The notes under the pieces were generated by a model that saw only the letters and a program-made list of their open reading frames with translations, was not told the origin of the DNA and did no database searches. DNA of 64,000 bases from NCEH01 sp002257205 (GTDB lineage Bacteria; Pseudomonadota; Alphaproteobacteria; Rhizobiales; Xanthobacteraceae): NCBI RefSeq assembly GCF_043195105.1, contig NZ_JBAFWO010000001.1. One strand, written 5' to 3'. The stretch's first letter is position 1; each line of letters opens with the position of its first letter. The translations under genes and the position numbers were made by a program. This document shows, in pieces, positions 17,376-26,584 of the stretch.

Positions 17376-17609
17376 TCAGAAGCCGCGCGGAAAGGACGCA
17401 ACCGCAGGCTCGCGGCTCTGATTGTCCTTGTCCCCGCCAAACAGCGTGCCGGCGGTGCGGGTCTGCTCCTGGCCCATCAGCGCCATCTCGGCGGGGATGC
17501 CGGGGCCGCCGGCGGCAGCCATGAAGCTCTTGGGGTTGCTGAAGCCGATCACGGCGCCGGTGACGGCAATTCCGAGGATGGCGAGAGCGACGAAATCGAA
17601 TGCGGTCAT
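17376..17609 (-). CDS. 77-residue protein with one membrane helix, unknown
   Basis: Starts MTAFDFVALAILG with a perfect GGAGG ribosome site 7 nt upstream. Residues 5-23 form a hydrophobic helix; the rest is polar and Gly/Pro rich (FMAAAGGPGIPAEMALMG, TLFGGDKDNQSREP). I do not recognise the family. It is convergent with antiporter copy 2, and a GTAT-N5-ATAC palindrome lies 116 nt upstream, which links it in control to the oxalate module. The frame is open further upstream, but the ribosome site fixes the start at 17609. Confidence 0.65.
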   Translation of the reverse strand: MTAFDFVALAILGIAVTGAVIGFSNPKSFMAAAGGPGIPAEMALMGQEQTRTAGTLFGGDKDNQSREPAVASFPRGF

Positions 17610-17724
17610 TTTAGCCTCCAGGCGTGCCCTTGCACGCCGCCCGTTGCGAGCACTCGGGTCATCGCGCTGACGACCCCTGTCCTCATTTCCGAGTGCCATA
17701 CTGACCGAATTCGCCCTCCTTGTG

Positions 17725-17737
17725 GTATACATAATAC
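17725..17737 (-). promoter_or_regulatory. GTAT-N5-ATAC palindrome upstream of the 77-residue gene
   Basis: GTATACATAATAC has the same arm sequence and 5-nt spacing as the sites at 12000 and 12718, with a different spacer. Confidence 0.4.
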
Positions 17738-17791
17738 GCAGAGGCTCCCCCTCATTGCTGCATAGCAGCAATAAAGGCGTCTTCGCGGGCC

Positions 17792-19453
17792 TTAACTGGC
17801 TGAAAGATTTCGCAAGTGCGAGATCAGCCCCGCGGTGGAGCCCGAGGTTTCCACCGGTGCCGCGCCGCCCTTTACCGCCGGCAGCAAAGCCGTGGCCATT
17901 TCCTTCCCGAGCTCCACGCCCCATTGATCGAAGGCGTTTATTCCCCAGATCGCGGCTTCCGTGAACACGCGATGCTCATAGAGCGCGATCAGCCGGCCGA
18001 GCGTGAACGGGTCGAGCAGCGTATAGGCCAAGGTCACCGAGGGCCGGTTGCCGGGGAACACCTTGTGCGGCGCGAGTTCGGCGATCCGCGCCTCGCTCAT
18101 GCCCCCGGCGCGCAATTGCGCCTCCACCTGCGCCAGCGAGCGCCCGCGCAGCAGCGCTTCCGACTGGGCGAGGCAATTGGCGATCAGCAGGTCGTGGTGG
18201 GCGGCGAGGGCGGGTTCGTGCCCCTGGGCGGCGATCAGAAATTCCACCGGCACCACATCCGTGCCCTGGTGAAGAAGCTGGAAGAAGGCGTGCTGGCCGT
18301 TGGTGCCGGGCTCGCCCCACACGATCGGGCCCGTCGGCCGCGCGACCGGGGTGCCGTCGCGCGTCACGCTCTTGCCGTTGCTCTCCATGTCCAATTGCTG
18401 GAGATAGGCCGGAAACCGCGCGAGGCGCTGGTCGTAGGGAATGATGGCGCGGCTCGCATAGCCGCAGACATCGCGATGCCATACGCCCACCAGCGCGAGC
18501 AACACCGGCAGGTTCTGTTCCAGCGGCGCATGGCGGAAATGATCGTCCATGGCGGCGCCGCCGGCGAGGAAATCGCCGAACGCGGCCGAGCCGATGGCGA
18601 TCATCACCGGCAGGCCAATGGCCGACCACAGGGAATAGCGTCCGCCCACCCAGTCCCAGAAGCCGAACGTGCGTTCCGCCGCGATGCCGAACGCGCCCAC
18701 CTTGTCGAGCGCCGTGGAGACGGCGGCGAAATGGTGCCGCACCGCCTCCTCGCCCAAGGCCGCCGCGATCCAGGCGCGGGCGGAGGCGGCATTGGTCATG
18801 GTCTCGATGGTGGTGAAGGTCTTCGAGGCGATGATGAACAAGGTCGTGGCGGGCGTGAGCGGCTTCAGCACGTCGCTCAGATGCGCGCTGTCCACATTGG
18901 AAACGAAATGCAGGCGCGGCCCGTCGTGATAGGGCGCGAGCGCGAGCGTCGCCATCACCGGCCCAAGGTCCGAGCCGCCGATGCCGATGTTCACCACATC
19001 GGTGAAGGTCTGCCCGCGATGGCCGGCGATGGTGCCGGCGCGCACCGCGTCCGCAAAGGCGAACAGCCGGCCGAGGGTCTCGCGCACCTGCGCCTTCACG
19101 TCCGTGCCGTCGATTTCGAGCGGGTCGGCGCCGCCGTCGCGCAGCGCCACGTGGAGCACGGAGCGCTGCTCGGTGGAATTGATGCGCGCGCCGGCGAACA
19201 TAGCCGCGCGCCGCTCTTCGACGCCGGTGGCGCGGGCCAGCTGGAGCAGCAGGCCGAGGGTCTCGTCCGTCAGCGCGGTCTTGGAGATGTCCAGCAGCAG
19301 GTCCCCGGCGCTGGCGGAAAAGCGGGCGAAGCGATCCGGGTCCGCGAACAGTTCCACCAGAGGCGTGCCGGCGGCGCGGGCCTCGGCGGCGCCCAGCGCC
19401 TGCCAGAGGGCTTCGGCTTCGGTCCCGGACGCGGAAGCAGGGGCATCGGTCAT
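17792..19453 (-). CDS. pgi: Glucose-6-phosphate isomerase
   Basis: 553 residues. It interconverts glucose-6-phosphate and fructose-6-phosphate in the cytoplasm. PGI landmarks are present: FTDVVNIGIGGSDLGPVMA, FVSNVDSAHLSDVL, ASKTFTTIETMTNA, the sugar-binding block WDWVGGRYSLWSAIGLP, and C-terminal GINAFDQWGVELGKEMA. The ATG at 19453 (GGAGA 8 nt upstream, 13 nt after the pgl stop) is preferred over an ATG at 19489 inside pgl. It is the last gene of zwf-pgl-pgi. A weak hairpin (ATTGCTGC/GCAGCAAT, 17754-17772) follows. Confidence 0.97.
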   Translation of the reverse strand: MTDAPASASGTEAEALWQALGAAEARAAGTPLVELFADPDRFARFSASAGDLLLDISKTALTDETLGLLLQLARATGVEERRAAMFAGARINSTEQRSVLHVALRDGGADPLEIDGTDVKAQVRETLGRLFAFADAVRAGTIAGHRGQTFTDVVNIGIGGSDLGPVMATLALAPYHDGPRLHFVSNVDSAHLSDVLKPLTPATTLFIIASKTFTTIETMTNAASARAWIAAALGEEAVRHHFAAVSTALDKVGAFGIAAERTFGFWDWVGGRYSLWSAIGLPVMIAIGSAAFGDFLAGGAAMDDHFRHAPLEQNLPVLLALVGVWHRDVCGYASRAIIPYDQRLARFPAYLQQLDMESNGKSVTRDGTPVARPTGPIVWGEPGTNGQHAFFQLLHQGTDVVPVEFLIAAQGHEPALAAHHDLLIANCLAQSEALLRGRSLAQVEAQLRAGGMSEARIAELAPHKVFPGNRPSVTLAYTLLDPFTLGRLIALYEHRVFTEAAIWGINAFDQWGVELGKEMATALLPAVKGGAAPVETSGSTAGLISHLRNLSAS

Positions 19454-19466
19454 GGTCGGATCTCCG

Positions 19467-20177
19467 TCAGGGGCACCACAGCACGTCAAGCGGGGCGCGG
19501 GCGCGCAGCACGGCGCGGATGGGCAGGGCCTCGGCCGGGCCCTCCGCGCGTGCCGCCTCCAGCACCGCGCGTTTGCCGGCGCCCTCGATGTGCAGCAGCA
19601 AGGTCTGTGCCGCCAGCAGCGGCGGCAAGGTGAAGGTGATGCGCGGCTCGCCCGCCGCCTCTGCGCGGATCGCGATCAGGGGGGCGGTGCCTTGGGGGTC
19701 GAGCGCGGCCGGCAAGGCTGCGGCGCCGGGAAAGAAAGAGGCGGTATGGCCGTCGTCGCCCATGCCGAGCACCACCGCCGCGAAGGGCAGGGGCAGGCCG
19801 GCAAGGCTTGCCTGCGCCGCCGCGAGACCTTCCTCGGGCGTCGCCGCGCCGGTGTAGAGCGGCAGGAAACGCGCCTGGGCGGCGGGTCCCCGCAACAGGT
19901 GCGCGCGCACCAAAGCGGCGTTGGAGCGCGGCGAGGCCTCGTCCACCCAGCGCTCGTCCACCAGCGTCACGTGTACGCGGTTCCAGTCGAGCGGCGCCCC
20001 GGCGAGCGTTTCGAAGAAGCGCGTGGGGGTGCGCCCGCCGGAGACCGCGAGGCTCGCGGCGCCTGTTGCGGCGATGCGCGCGCGCAGGGCTTCCGCCACA
20101 TGGGCCGCGAGCGCGCGCGCCAGCGCATCCGGCCCGTCATAGGCGGCGAAGGCGACCGGGGTGAGGGTGGCATTCAT
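19467..20177 (-). CDS. pgl: 6-phosphogluconolactonase
   Basis: 236 residues, the standard DevB/Pgl length. It hydrolyses 6-phosphogluconolactone to 6-phosphogluconate. Motifs: LAVSGGRTPTRFFETLA near residue 45, VTLVDERWV, SNAALVRAHLL and the VVLGMGDDGHTASFFPG block with the catalytic His. It lies 49 nt after zwf and 13 nt before pgi, so the three are probably one operon serving the Entner-Doudoroff and pentose phosphate routes. Confidence 0.96.
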   Translation of the reverse strand: MNATLTPVAFAAYDGPDALARALAAHVAEALRARIAATGAASLAVSGGRTPTRFFETLAGAPLDWNRVHVTLVDERWVDEASPRSNAALVRAHLLRGPAAQARFLPLYTGAATPEEGLAAAQASLAGLPLPFAAVVLGMGDDGHTASFFPGAAALPAALDPQGTAPLIAIRAEAAGEPRITFTLPPLLAAQTLLLHIEGAGKRAVLEAARAEGPAEALPIRAVLRARAPLDVLWCP

Positions 20178-20226
20178 GGGCGGCTTTCGGGCGGAAGAGG
20201 CAGATCAGCAGGAAGGCGATGGGGCC

Positions 20227-21702
20227 TCAGGCATCGTCCATCCAGGTGCGCCCGTCCCGCTCGATCAGCGCGATCGCGGCGGAGGGGCCCCAGGTGCCGG
20301 CGGTATAGGATTTCGGCGCCTCGCGCAGGTTGCGCCAAGCGTCCAGGATGGGATCGATCCATTTCCATGCGGCTTCCACTTCGTCGCGGCGCATGAACAG
20401 GGTCTGGTTGCCCCGCACCACATCCATAAGAAGCCGCTCATAGGCGTCCGGGTTCCGCACGCCGAACGCCTCGGCGAAGCTCATGTCGAGCGGCACATGC
20501 TGAAGGCGCATGCCGCCGGGGCCGGGATCCTTGATCATCAGCCACAGCTTCACGCCCTCGTCGGGCTGGAGGCGGATCACAAGATGGTTCGCCACGATCG
20601 GGCCGGCCTGCTCGTCGAACACCGAATGGGGGATCGGGCGGAAGGCCACCACGATTTCCGACACCCGGCTCGCCAGCCGCTTGCCGGTGCGCAGGTAGAA
20701 CGGCACGCCGGCCCAGCGCCAATTGCCGATTTCCGCCTTCAGCGAGACGAAGGTTTCGGTCTGGCTGGTGTTGGAGCCGAGTTCGTCGAGATAGCCCGGC
20801 ACCGCCCCGCCCGAGGAGGCGCCGGCGCGATATTGGCCGCGCACGGTGAGGGCCGCGACATTGCTCTCGTCGATCGGTTCCAGCGCTTTCAGCACCTTCA
20901 GCTTTTCGTCGCGCACCGCGTCCGCGTCCATGCACACCGGCGGCTCCATGGCCACCAGGCAGAGCAGTTGCAGCATGTGGTTCTGCACCATGTCGCGCAG
21001 CGCGCCGGCGGTGTCGTAATAGCCCGCCCGGCCGGCGACCCCGAGGCTTTCCGCCACCGTGATCTGCACATGGTCGATATGGGCGTGGTTCCACACTGGC
21101 TCGAACAAGGCATTGGCGAAGCGCAGCGCCATCAAATTCTGCACCGTCTCCTTGCCGAGATAATGGTCGATGCGGAACACCGCTTCCTCGCGGAACACCC
21201 GGCCGACCGCCTCGTTCACCGCATGGGCGGAGGCGAGATCCTTGCCCACCGGCTTTTCCACCACCACGCGAGTCATGGGCGTGACGAGATGGTGCGCGCC
21301 GATGCGGGCGCAGATGTCGTCGAACAGATCGGGCCCGACCGCGAGATAGAACACCCGCACCTTGTCGGCGCCGGGCGCGAGCAGGGCCGCGAGCGCGTCC
21401 CACCCCTCGTCGGACACCGCGTCCACTTCCACATAATCCACCCGCGCCAGGAAGCGCTCCAGCTGCGTGCGCTCGACCTGGTCGATGCCGTCGCGATCCT
21501 CCACCGAATCCCGGGCGAAGTCCTGGAATTGGGCGCGGGTCATGGGGCGGCGCGAAACGCCGATGATGCGGGCATCGTCCGGCAATTGGCCGGCGCGATC
21601 GCGTTCGAACAGCGCCGGGAGGAGCTTGCGTTTCGCGAGGTCGCCGGTCGCTCCGAACACGATGATGTCGAACGGTTCGACCGTGATGACGCGAGCAACC
21701 AT
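20227..21702 (-). CDS. zwf: Glucose-6-phosphate 1-dehydrogenase
   Basis: 491 residues. It oxidises glucose-6-phosphate with NAD(P)+. The Rossmann entry is IIVFGATGDLAKRKLLPALF; the substrate site is RIDHYLGKETVQNLMALRFAN with the catalytic His; VEKPVGKDLASA is also typical. First gene of the zwf-pgl-pgi operon. The start ATG at 21702 has CTGGAGG nearby upstream. edd is not in the window. Confidence 0.97.
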   Translation of the reverse strand: MVARVITVEPFDIIVFGATGDLAKRKLLPALFERDRAGQLPDDARIIGVSRRPMTRAQFQDFARDSVEDRDGIDQVERTQLERFLARVDYVEVDAVSDEGWDALAALLAPGADKVRVFYLAVGPDLFDDICARIGAHHLVTPMTRVVVEKPVGKDLASAHAVNEAVGRVFREEAVFRIDHYLGKETVQNLMALRFANALFEPVWNHAHIDHVQITVAESLGVAGRAGYYDTAGALRDMVQNHMLQLLCLVAMEPPVCMDADAVRDEKLKVLKALEPIDESNVAALTVRGQYRAGASSGGAVPGYLDELGSNTSQTETFVSLKAEIGNWRWAGVPFYLRTGKRLASRVSEIVVAFRPIPHSVFDEQAGPIVANHLVIRLQPDEGVKLWLMIKDPGPGGMRLQHVPLDMSFAEAFGVRNPDAYERLLMDVVRGNQTLFMRRDEVEAAWKWIDPILDAWRNLREAPKSYTAGTWGPSAAIALIERDGRTWMDDA

Positions 21703-21985
21703 GGGGACCTCCAGTTGACGGCCCAGGGCGCCGTCACGCGAGACGATACTCGTCTTCTACCAAATCCCACGCGTCTGTGTTGCGACTGCGAGGGACGGAT
21801 GTTGATATCGCCTTTGTGAGGTGCTGCGCCAGATGCGCCACGGTCGGCGCGCCGGCGCAGGTGCGGCGCCACCCGGATCCGAGTCGGGAGACGATTCGGC
21901 AGGAAATGCGGGCCCCAAGGGCGCCGGTGCTTGCGGTCGGTGCTTTCATCGGCTGCGTCACGGTGTCGAGCGGCTGGCGCAGAAC

Positions 21986-22008
21986 GCAAAAAACCCGCGC
22001 GGCGGGCG
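21986..22008 (-). terminator. Rho-independent terminator of rpsU
   Basis: On the minus strand CCCGC-CGC-GCGGG is followed by six T. Two further stems, one enclosing the rpsU stop codon (ACCCGC-TGA-GCGGGT), lie between it and rpsU. The rest of the 365-nt gap up to zwf (22009-22067 and 21703-21985) shows no gene. Confidence 0.8.
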
Positions 22009-22067
22009 CCACGCAGGTATCGCTTCAGCTCAATCCCTCGCCAGCCGCTTGGCGGCTGGAGACCCGC

Positions 22068-22298
22068 TCAGCGGGTGGGGCGGGGCTTGCTGGGGATCAG
22101 GCCTTCGCGCTGGGCGCGCTTGCGGGCCAGCTTGCGGGCGCGGCGAACGGCCTCGGCCTCTTCGCGGGCGCGCTTCTCGGACGGCTTCTCGTAGTGACCA
22201 CGCAGCTTCATCTCGCGGAAGATCCCCTCACGCTGCATCTTCTTCTTGAGCGCCTTGAGGGCCTGATCGACATTATTATCGCGGACGAGAACTTGCAC
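22068..22298 (-). CDS. rpsU: 30S ribosomal protein S21
   Basis: 76 residues, starting MQVLVRDNNVDQALKALKKK and carrying the S21 signature REMKLRGHYEKPSEKRARE, followed by a strongly basic tail. It helps the small subunit at initiation. Alone on its strand between zwf and rne, with its own terminator. Length and C-terminal extension are normal for alphaproteobacteria. Confidence 0.98.
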   Translation of the reverse strand: MQVLVRDNNVDQALKALKKKMQREGIFREMKLRGHYEKPSEKRAREEAEAVRRARKLARKRAQREGLIPSKPRPTR

Positions 22299-22472
22299 GT
22301 GTTGCCTCTTCGAGCTGTTGCGCCGAGCGAACTTGCACTGGTCTGAAAAACATATCCGGAAGCAGGAGGGGCGCTCTCACGCCGGACCGTCTCTGCCGGA
22401 AGGAGCGCTCTCATATCAGAGGCTCCGGTCTTTGTCCACACTTGCTCCGCAGGCCAAGGGCATGGCGGAAGT

Positions 22473-22500
22473 AAAAAGGGCGGCACGGGGCCGCCCTTTC
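22473..22500 (-). terminator. Rho-independent terminator of rne
   Basis: Minus-strand stem GGGCGGC/GCCGCCC with a short loop and five T, 20 nt after the rne stop. Confidence 0.88.
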
Positions 22501-22520
22501 GCGTTTGGGACCGGCGCGCC

Positions 22521-25500
22521 TCAGGCGCCGCCGAACAGCTTGCGCTGCCACCAGCCGGAGCGGGGCTTGGCGGCGGGGCCGGCTTCCTGGCTCTCGCTGG
22601 CTTCCACCGGGGAGGGCTGGGCCAGCGGCGCTTCCGCCTCTGCGCTCGCACCCGGCTCGGCGGCGACGATATCGGCGTCGGCGATCGGCACGCTGGCGCT
22701 TTCCTGGTTGGACGCCGCAGCTTCTGCGGCGGGGGCGAGCTCGCCGGCAGGCGAAGAGTCCGCCGGGGCCACGGTTTCCGCAGGGACGACAGGTTCCACC
22801 GGGATATGGGGTTCCGCCGGGGCGAGGGCGCCGTCCTCGGTCACGATCACGGGCGCCTTCTCGCGCACCGTCGACCGGCGGCGCGGAGCGGGAGTGGGTT
22901 CCGGCTCTGCCGGTGCCTCGGCGACCGCACGCGGCGCCGGCTCGGGCGCCGGGGTGGGCGTGAAGGAAGCGGGCGCTGCTTCCGCGTGCGGCGCTGCTTC
23001 CGACTCGAGTGCGGCATGGGCCGCGGGAGCTGCGTCCGCCTTGGGCGTCGCATGGGCGACGGGCGCCTCGATGTCGGCAGGCGCGCGCACCGGCGCCGCT
23101 TCGAAGGCGGCTTCGCTGAGGGCGACCGGGGATTCGGCGCTCAGGGTCGTCTCGGCGCCGTCCGCCTCGCCTTCGCCTTCGGCGGCAAGGTTACCTTCGG
23201 CGGCCAGCGTGCCTTCGGCATCTTCGTCCTCGCCGGAGCGGGGCGCGCCCTCCTCGCCTTCACGGCGATTGCGGCGGCCGCCACGGCGACCGCGCCGGCG
23301 CCGACGGCGCTCGCCCTCGGTCTCGCCACGGACATCGCCTTCCGCGCGGTCTTCGTCGTCGGATTCCTCGCCTTCGCCTTCGCCATCGGCGGCTGCGGCG
23401 AGGTCGTCACCTTCGGCGGCTTCGCCTTCGCCCTCGGCGGGCAGGCTGCGCGGCTCGCCGTCGCGCTCACCGCGCCGACGCCGACGCCGACGGCGGCGGC
23501 GATTGCCATTCTCGTCGACGCGCTCGGCGCCGCCTTCGCCATCCGCCTCGGCTTCGCCTTCGCTCTCGCCGGCCTCGGCCTCCTCGCCGGTGTCCTCATC
23601 CTCCTCCTCATACTCCTCCTCGGGGAGGATCGAATCGGGATGCACGGCCTTGGAGAGGCGCGGGGCGGCCGGCGGCGGCACGGCAAGATCGCCCTTCTCG
23701 ATCAGGAAGGGCTGGTGGCCGGTGACGCTTTCGTCCGCCGTGATCAGCAAGGTGACCGAGAAGCGCTCTTCCAGCTCGCGCAGATGGGCGCGCTTCTGGT
23801 TCAGCACATAGAGCGCCACTTCCGCGCGGGTGCGGGCGATCAGATTATGGGTGGCGCCGCGCACCAATTGTTCTTCGAAGGCGCGCAGCAACTGCAGCGC
23901 CACCGAGGCCGCCGAGCGCACATGGCCGGTGCCGCCGCAGGTGGGGCACACCTCGATGGAGCTTTCCAGCACGCCGGTGCGGATGCGCTGGCGCGACATT
24001 TCCATCAGGCCGAAATGCGAGATCCGGCCCACCTGGATGCGCGCGCGATCGTTCTTCAGGCAATCCTTGAGCTTGCGCTCCACCGCCCGGTTGTTGCGCT
24101 TCTCCTCCATGTCGATGAAGTCGATGACGATCAGGCCGGCGAGATCGCGCAGGCGCAGCTGGCGCGCGATTTCCTCGGAGGCTTCCAGATTCGTCTTGAG
24201 CGCGGTGTCCTCGATATGGTGCTCGCGCGTGGAGCGGCCCGAGTTCACGTCGATGGAGACCAGGGCCTCGGTGGGGTTGATGACGATATAGCCGCCGCTC
24301 TTGAGCTGGACCACGGGGGAGAACATCGCATCGAGCTGATGTTCCACGCCGTGCTTGGCGAAGATCGGCTGGTGGTCGTTATAGGCGATGACATTCTTCA
24401 CATGGCTCGGCATGAGCATGCGCATGAAGTCGCGGGCCTCGCGGAAGCCATCCTCGCCGGCGACGTGGATATCGTCGATGTCCTTGTTGAACAGGTCGCG
24501 GATGGCGCGCTTGATTAGCGAGCCTTCCTCATACACCAGGCTCGGGGCGCTGGAGGTGAGGGTGAGTTCGCGCACCGTCTCCCACAGGCGCAGCAGATAT
24601 TCGAAGTCGCGCTTGATCTCGACCTTGGTGCGGTTGGCGCCGGCGGTGCGCAGGATGATGCCCATCCCTTCCGGCACCTCCAGGTCCTGCACCACTTCCT
24701 TCAGGCGCTTGCGATCCACCGCATTGGTGATCTTGCGCGAGATGCCACCACCACGGGCGGTATTGGGCATCAGCACGGAATAGCGGCCGGCGAGCGAGAG
24801 ATAGGTGGTGAGGGCCGCGCCCTTGTTGCCGCGCTCCTCTTTCACCACCTGCACCAGCATCACCTGGCGGCGGCGGATGACTTCCTGGATCTTGTAGGAG
24901 CGGGCGCGGCGCTGGTGCGAGCGCTCGGGCACCTCTTCCATGGCGTCGTCGGAGCCCATCTGCTCCACGCCTTCGTCTTCTTCCTCGCCGTCCTCGTCCT
25001 CGTCGTCCTCGGCGGAGCGGCGGGACTTTTCCGAACCCCGGCGGCCGCGCGGCGCACGCTCGCGCGGCTCACGCTCGGAGGTTTCGCGCTCGGAGGTTTC
25101 GCGTTCGGCGGTGTCGCCGTCCGACGTCTCGCCCGCGCCATCCTCGGACGGCAGGATCGGGCTGTCCTCGCGGTCGGCGAGGGGGGCTTCCTGGCGCGCC
25201 TCGTCCTCGAAGGCGGCGCGGGCGTGAAGCCCGGCTTGCTCCTGGGGGGCGGGCAATTCGCTGTCGACGTCGGATTCGCGCTCGTGGCTCGCGCCCGCCT
25301 CGTGGGCGATGATGTCGGCGACGTCGGTGGACGCCGGCAGGTCGCGCGGATCGACCGGGATTTCCTCGCCGGTGTCGGTCTCGGCATAATCGCCGCGCCG
25401 CTCGGCGGGCGCCTCGTCATCGTCGTCCGAGGCCGAGCCGCCGGAGATCTGGCCGTCCTCGATGGTTTCCACCACGTCGGATTCGTCGATTTCCTCGACA

Positions 25501-25883
25501 TTGCTCGAGACGCTCTCATCCGACGACGGACGGCGCGACTTCGGCCGCTCGCGGCGGCGCTCGCGGCGCTCGTCTTCCTCATCGGCCGCGCGCGCGGCGC
25601 GCTCTTCTTCCTCGATCAGGGCCAGGCGGTCGGCGACCGGGATCTGGTAATAATCGGGATGGATCTCGCTGAAGGCGAGGAAGCCGTGGCGGTTGCCGCC
25701 ATATTCAATGAAGGCGGCCTGAAGCGAGGGCTCGACCCGCGTCACCTTGGCCAGATAGATATTGCCCCGCAATTGCTTGCGGGATGCGGACTCATAGTCG
25801 AATTCTTCGACCCGGTTGCCGCGCACGACCACGACCCGGGTCTCCTCCGGGTGGGTCGCATCGATGAGCATTTTGTTGGGCAT
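22521..25883 (-). CDS. rne: Ribonuclease E/G
   Basis: 1120-residue endoribonuclease of mRNA decay and rRNA/tRNA maturation, and scaffold of the degradosome. The S1 domain begins at RGNIYLAKVTRVEPSLQAAFIEYG and is interrupted by about 250 acidic, low-complexity residues (roughly 78-325) before resuming at MLVQVVKEERGNKGAALT. Catalytic core: SIDVNSGRST, GLIVIDFIDME. The zinc-link CPTCGGTGHV is at about residue 645. After about 750 the tail is disordered, with Glu/Arg-rich and Ala/Pro-rich blocks for partner binding. The ATG at 25883 (MPNKMLIDAT) is preferred to one 10 codons earlier because homology starts there. Confidence 0.95.
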   Translation of the reverse strand: MPNKMLIDATHPEETRVVVVRGNRVEEFDYESASRKQLRGNIYLAKVTRVEPSLQAAFIEYGGNRHGFLAFSEIHPDYYQIPVADRLALIEEEERAARAADEEDERRERRRERPKSRRPSSDESVSSNVEEIDESDVVETIEDGQISGGSASDDDDEAPAERRGDYAETDTGEEIPVDPRDLPASTDVADIIAHEAGASHERESDVDSELPAPQEQAGLHARAAFEDEARQEAPLADREDSPILPSEDGAGETSDGDTAERETSERETSEREPRERAPRGRRGSEKSRRSAEDDEDEDGEEEDEGVEQMGSDDAMEEVPERSHQRRARSYKIQEVIRRRQVMLVQVVKEERGNKGAALTTYLSLAGRYSVLMPNTARGGGISRKITNAVDRKRLKEVVQDLEVPEGMGIILRTAGANRTKVEIKRDFEYLLRLWETVRELTLTSSAPSLVYEEGSLIKRAIRDLFNKDIDDIHVAGEDGFREARDFMRMLMPSHVKNVIAYNDHQPIFAKHGVEHQLDAMFSPVVQLKSGGYIVINPTEALVSIDVNSGRSTREHHIEDTALKTNLEASEEIARQLRLRDLAGLIVIDFIDMEEKRNNRAVERKLKDCLKNDRARIQVGRISHFGLMEMSRQRIRTGVLESSIEVCPTCGGTGHVRSAASVALQLLRAFEEQLVRGATHNLIARTRAEVALYVLNQKRAHLRELEERFSVTLLITADESVTGHQPFLIEKGDLAVPPPAAPRLSKAVHPDSILPEEEYEEEDEDTGEEAEAGESEGEAEADGEGGAERVDENGNRRRRRRRRRRGERDGEPRSLPAEGEGEAAEGDDLAAAADGEGEGEESDDEDRAEGDVRGETEGERRRRRRGRRGGRRNRREGEEGAPRSGEDEDAEGTLAAEGNLAAEGEGEADGAETTLSAESPVALSEAAFEAAPVRAPADIEAPVAHATPKADAAPAAHAALESEAAPHAEAAPASFTPTPAPEPAPRAVAEAPAEPEPTPAPRRRSTVREKAPVIVTEDGALAPAEPHIPVEPVVPAETVAPADSSPAGELAPAAEAAASNQESASVPIADADIVAAEPGASAEAEAPLAQPSPVEASESQEAGPAAKPRSGWWQRKLFGGA

Positions 25884-26584
25884 GGAAATCTCTCTGCGCG
25901 GCGTCGGAGACACAGCTCCGCGACGGTCGGCGCGGCAAAGCCTGCGAACCGCCGGTACGCCTGAAATTGAAGCGGGAGGAGACAGAGGAGCTGTAGCGCG
26001 CGGGGGTCATTTCGACACCCTCCGCATCGAGACACACGGGCGCACATGGTGCGCGCTGTTCGTGCGGTTGAAAGTCATGCCCTCGGCTACTCGTTCCTCA
26101 GCGAAGCATCAGACCAGGCGAGTGCCCGGCCCCGGCATACGGCAGCCCGATTCCCCCCGACAGACAGCTTCCTCGGCGGCATGAGCGACGCGAGCGGCCG
26201 TCCAGTCGCGCGCTTTGGGCGCGCGCGCCGCAGGGTGGCACACTCAAATCCTTGAGCAGCCTGCGACGGGAGATGCCTGACCAGCTTCAGGAAAGTGGAA
26301 GTTCCCAAGCAGGACGACATCAGCGGCAGCCGCGGCAGCCGGGGGCCGAAGAGCCTGTTCCGGAACGCGAACCGTATACATCTCCTTCTTACCCGTCCCG
26401 CTCGCCTCTTGGCAAGGTTCATGCCTGTTCCACCTGCAACAATGTCATCCGGGCCTGTGTCGGGCCGGCCACGGGCCCGCGAGAAGTGGGCCTCGCGTCA
26501 ACCTTGGATTAACGAAAGCGCCCCTATCCGGTACATATGGCAAGTCTTGCCGTCTCCGGAGGCGGACAGGGAAGGTTCCTGGAC
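25884..26584. other. 700-nt gene-free region between divergent rne and amidase
   Basis: No convincing gene on either strand. rne leaders are often long and used by RNase E to control its own mRNA, so the rne-proximal half may be such a leader (inference). I could not pick out promoters or a folded element with confidence. Confidence 0.4.

Noticed and set aside
19966..19980. Second parS-like sequence in pgl (GTCACGTG region)
   Set aside because: Only the central CACGTG matches; the arms do not.
21703..22067. Gene in the zwf-rpsU gap on the plus strand (21777-22346)
   Set aside because: It runs through the rpsU terminator hairpins and the rpsU gene itself and shows no motif.
26087..26530. Short proteins in the rne-amidase gap
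   Set aside because: No ribosome sites, basic shadow-like composition, no recognisable family.
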